Notes under the pieces: generated by a model | The model's database searches: none | The model's input: the letters and a program-made list of their open reading frames with translations, nothing else | What the model was told of the DNA's origin: nothing | Made by a program: the position numbers and the translations under genes | Shown here: one piece after another, positions 61,945 through 64,000 of the stretch | Layout: the number at the start of each line of letters is the position of its first letter | Position numbering within the stretch: the first letter of the stretch is position 1 | Assembly: GCA_052143655.1 (NCBI GenBank) | Contig: JBKQSL010000445.1 | Location: 11,812 to 75,811, forward strand | Direction: 5' to 3' | Length of the DNA: 64,000 nt | DNA from: CAVSUR01 sp052143655 | GTDB taxonomy: Bacteria; Actinomycetota; Actinomycetes; Streptosporangiales; Streptosporangiaceae

Positions 61945-63036
61945 ATGCTCAGTGAGGCTGAGGGTAACCTGCTGGACGCCCCGGTGGATGCACTGGTCAA
62001 CACCGTGAACACGGTCGGGGTCATGGGCAAGGGGATTGCCCTCCAGTTCAAGCAGGCCTACCCCGATAACTTCCGCGCTTACGAGGCGGCATGCCGACGC
62101 GGTGGGGTACAGCTGGGCCAGATGTTCGTGGTGGAGACAGGCCTGCTGGGCCAGCCCCGCTTGATCATCAACTTCCCGACGAAGAAGCACTGGCGCGCCC
62201 GGTCGAAACTGAGCGATATCAAGGCTGGTCTGACTGACCTGCGGCGGGTTATCAGCGAATACGCGATCACGTCGATCGCGTTGCCGCCGCTCGGCTGCGG
62301 CAACGGCGGGCTGGACTGGCGCGATGTGCGCCCGCTGATCACTGAGGCCCTCGGGGACGTGCCCGGTGTCGATGTGGTGGTTTATCCGCCGCAGGGCGCA
62401 CCGCCGGCCGGGTCGATGAAAGTCGGCACCGCGCGTCCCCCGATCACGCCCAGCCGGGCAGTGTTGCTGGCGTTGCTGGCAGGCTATGTCCGCGCCAGCC
62501 GGCTCGAAGAGCCCGCCGCCCCGGACGGGGCGTCGCTGCTGGAGATCCAGAAGCTGATGTACTTCCTCCAGGAGGCCGGGCAGCGGCTGAGCCTCAACTT
62601 CGCCAAAGCGCGGTACGGGCCTTACGCGGAGAATCTCAATCACGCGCTTCAGGCCCTGGAAGGCCACTACCTGCGCGGCTACGGCGACCGCAGCCAGGAA
62701 GTGCTCAAGCTCAGCCCGATCTCGCTCATGCCCGGCGCTGAGGACGCAGGGCGCCAGTGGCTCGACAGTCACCCCGATGAGGCGGCGGCCCGGATCGAGG
62801 CGGTGCTGCGGCTCATCACCGGCTTCGCGTCGGCCTACGGCCTGGAACTGCTGGCCACGGTGCACTGGGTCGTGAACCACGACGGTGCCGACCCGTCGGA
62901 CGCCCCGGAAGCGCTCGTGCAGCGGGTGCGCAGCTGGAACGCACGCAAGGGACGGCTCTTCACCGACGCGCACATCCGCAAGGCAGCAGGCCACCTCCGG
63001 GATCAGGGATGGCTCACCGCCGGGCAGCTCGCGTGA
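61945..63036 (+). CDS. darG: DarG, macrodomain antitoxin
   Basis: 363 residues, ATG 61945 with GGGAGG seven bases upstream. Residues 1-150 are a macrodomain of the DarG type (EGNLLDAPVDALVNTVNTVG, VMGKGIALQFKQAYP, ALPPLGCGNGGLDW), which removes ADP-ribose from DNA. Residues about 170-363 are a helical domain (LLEIQKLMYFLQEAGQRLSL, FAKARYGPYAENLNHALQAL) that binds DarT in known systems. It forms a complete DarTG unit at the island's right end, 240 bp from the attachment repeat. Confidence 0.9.
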   Translation: MLSEAEGNLLDAPVDALVNTVNTVGVMGKGIALQFKQAYPDNFRAYEAACRRGGVQLGQMFVVETGLLGQPRLIINFPTKKHWRARSKLSDIKAGLTDLRRVISEYAITSIALPPLGCGNGGLDWRDVRPLITEALGDVPGVDVVVYPPQGAPPAGSMKVGTARPPITPSRAVLLALLAGYVRASRLEEPAAPDGASLLEIQKLMYFLQEAGQRLSLNFAKARYGPYAENLNHALQALEGHYLRGYGDRSQEVLKLSPISLMPGAEDAGRQWLDSHPDEAAARIEAVLRLITGFASAYGLELLATVHWVVNHDGADPSDAPEALVQRVRSWNARKGRLFTDAHIRKAAGHLRDQGWLTAGQLA

Positions 63037-63275
63037 TCTGGCTGAGGAACCCCCGGGCGGTGCGGCGGTGCTGCGGTGCAGCGCGCTGCGCTGGGCCGCC
63101 GGAGGCTGGCTTGTGATCCGCCCGGTCCCTCGCAGCGGAGTCGCGGTGCCAGCCGGACATAGCGGGACTGCCGGACCGCGATTCGGCTGAGGAGCGGCTG
63201 AGCACGTGGGCTGACTGACGTCAGGACGGCGTTCTTGCAGGTGATTGGCGTTGCGTAGCCGTGCCTGGGAGCGCC

Positions 63276-63326
63276 CTGTAAAACCGTCGGCTCAGCCTAC
63301 GTTGGTTCGAACCCAACACCTGCCAC
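63276..63326 (+). repeat. tRNA-Tyr(GTA) 3' fragment, attachment-site copy 2
   Basis: Identical to 6756-6806. Here the 5' strand of the anticodon stem is lost (GCGCC instead of ACGGT), so identity begins at the anticodon loop, which marks one limit of the exchange. With copy 1 it bounds a 56,520-bp unit. Confidence 0.85.
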
Positions 63327-63334
63327 CACCAGGG

Positions 63335-63379
63335 AAAACGGCCCGCTGTCTGCGGAAACGCGGCCCGGCGGGCCGTTTT
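63335..63379 (+). terminator. Intrinsic terminator after the tRNA-Tyr fragment
   Basis: AAAACGGCCCG (63335-63345) pairs perfectly with CGGGCCGTTTT (63369-63379), followed by CTTCTT. It would be the natural terminator of the tRNA gene carried along with the attachment site. The counterpart after copy 1 is partly decayed. Confidence 0.75.
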
Positions 63380-63786
63380 CTTCTTGTCACGCCATGTGTC
63401 AGCGTGTACCGCAGTAGGCCATGGCGTAGCAATCGTTACGGACAAATAGCGGACAGCGTCCGGCCCGAAGGAGCGGTCCGTGGAACCGCTTGCTTTGCCG
63501 ATCCGTGCCCGTTTTGTCCCGTTACGCGAGCATCCGGACTGCCCGCCTGACTGGTGTATGCCACGCATCCCGGTCGGCCGGTTCTGCGCCGTTCTGCTCG
63601 CGCTGGGCGGCGGGCTGGTCTTGTTCGTACCCGCGGCCGGGGCGAGTTTCCGGATCAGCCCGCGCCGTCCCATCGAGGCTTCACGGAGGCGGTGACCGAG
63701 TGCGCGCCTGTGGGGTGCCAGAAGTCTGCGTAGCCTGTGAGCTGCAGCGATGGGCAGGGGTCAGGTGTGCGGCATGATGATCGACC

Positions 63787-64000
63787 GTGTCCCTGCGCCT
63801 GCTCTATCTCGTCTTCGTCCGGCTGTGCGGCTGGCTGGTCTTGCTCGGCCGTTCATCGGCCTCCAAGGACGCGGAGCTGCTCGTGCCGCGGCACGAGGTC
63901 GCCGTGCTGCGCCGGACCCATCCGCGGCCCCGGCTGGACTGGGCCGACCGGGCGGTCCTCGCCGCGCTGATCCGGCTCCTGCCCCCGAGGCTGCGGATGC
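63787..64000 (+). CDS. Transposase/integrase-type protein, 5' part (window edge)
   Basis: GTG 63787 opens LRLLYLVFVRLCGWLVLLGR, SSASKDAELLVPRHEVAVLR, RTHPRPRLDWADRAVLAALI, the standard N-terminus of a widespread actinobacterial rve-type transposase. The DDE core would lie beyond the window. It starts about 460 bp after the tRNA-Tyr fragment, in the next unit of the tandem array. Confidence 0.75.
   Translation, partial: MSLRLLYLVFVRLCGWLVLLGRSSASKDAELLVPRHEVAVLRRTHPRPRLDWADRAVLAALIRLLPPRLRM

Larger units (their letters stand above)
63037..63786. other. Non-coding end of the island and start of the next element
   Basis: Contains the tRNA-Tyr fragment at 63276, a terminator at 63335, and an arm region homologous to that after 6807 (GTTACGGACA at 63435). 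No gene is evident until 63787. Confidence 0.5.

Overview
The window is high-GC DNA from an actinobacterium. GTG starts and GTGA/ATGA overlaps are frequent, and domain pairings such as XRE regulator with DUF5919-like tail, DUF3024, ClpC-type N-domains and actinobacterial IS3/IS630/IS66 transposases fit that group. I cannot name the genus. No housekeeping gene is recognisable. Most of it is accessory DNA: a tRNA-anchored island packed with anti-phage and conflict genes.

Layout. 0-6.6 kb holds two small regulators, an XRE/DUF5919-like regulator coupled to an inositol-monophosphatase/HAD fusion, and a visibly AT-richer restriction-modification pair: a DUF1156-type DNA methylase converging on a HindIII-family endonuclease. 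At 6756 lies a 51-bp 3' piece of tRNA-Tyr(GTA). The same 51 bp recurs at 63276, with collinear homology running about 225 bp past each copy. The 56.5 kb between them therefore reads as one integrated element in a tandem array. Neither copy has the 5' half of the tRNA, and no integrase is visible between them. Inside are further scars derived from tRNA-Lys(CTT), at 7417 and 31977, with paired GAGCAAAC-type repeats.

Inside the island, left to right: an M48-like membrane protein with Fn3 and PA-IL-like lectin domains, cut by an IS3 element whose removal restores the frame exactly; an XRE-TIR-STAND/WD40 operon in which an A8 run may link the TIR protein to a membrane tail by -1 frameshifting; decayed genes with frameshifted IS630 and IS66 transposases; a three-gene operon (trypsin-like/PDZ pseudoprotease, 15-TM protein, AAA-less ClpC-N-domain protein); a nucleotidyltransferase; an ApeA-like HEPN protein; two coupled unknown genes; a complete qatABCD operon; a sacsin-like ATPase/DUF3883 gene (frameshifted), a NurA-like protein and HerA; a 5-methylcytosine methyltransferase and Vsr; a DUF6119/TIGR04141 protein; and a DarT-DarG toxin-antitoxin pair. 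The right edge enters a new transposase gene.

How it fits together. The most suggestive signal for an undescribed system is an operator-like element, TTAACC-N14-GGTTAATGGTT(A/T). It has identical spacing upstream of the HerA/NurA-like/sacsin operon and, 4.4 kb away, upstream of the DUF6119 gene. This implies co-regulation of a module that encloses the Dcm-like methylase and Vsr. Several genes carry single-base frame breaks in or near homopolymers (both halves of sacsin/DUF3883, IS66, IS3 OrfB, the gene at 60015). These could be decay or assembly errors, so raw reads should be consulted before calling them dead.
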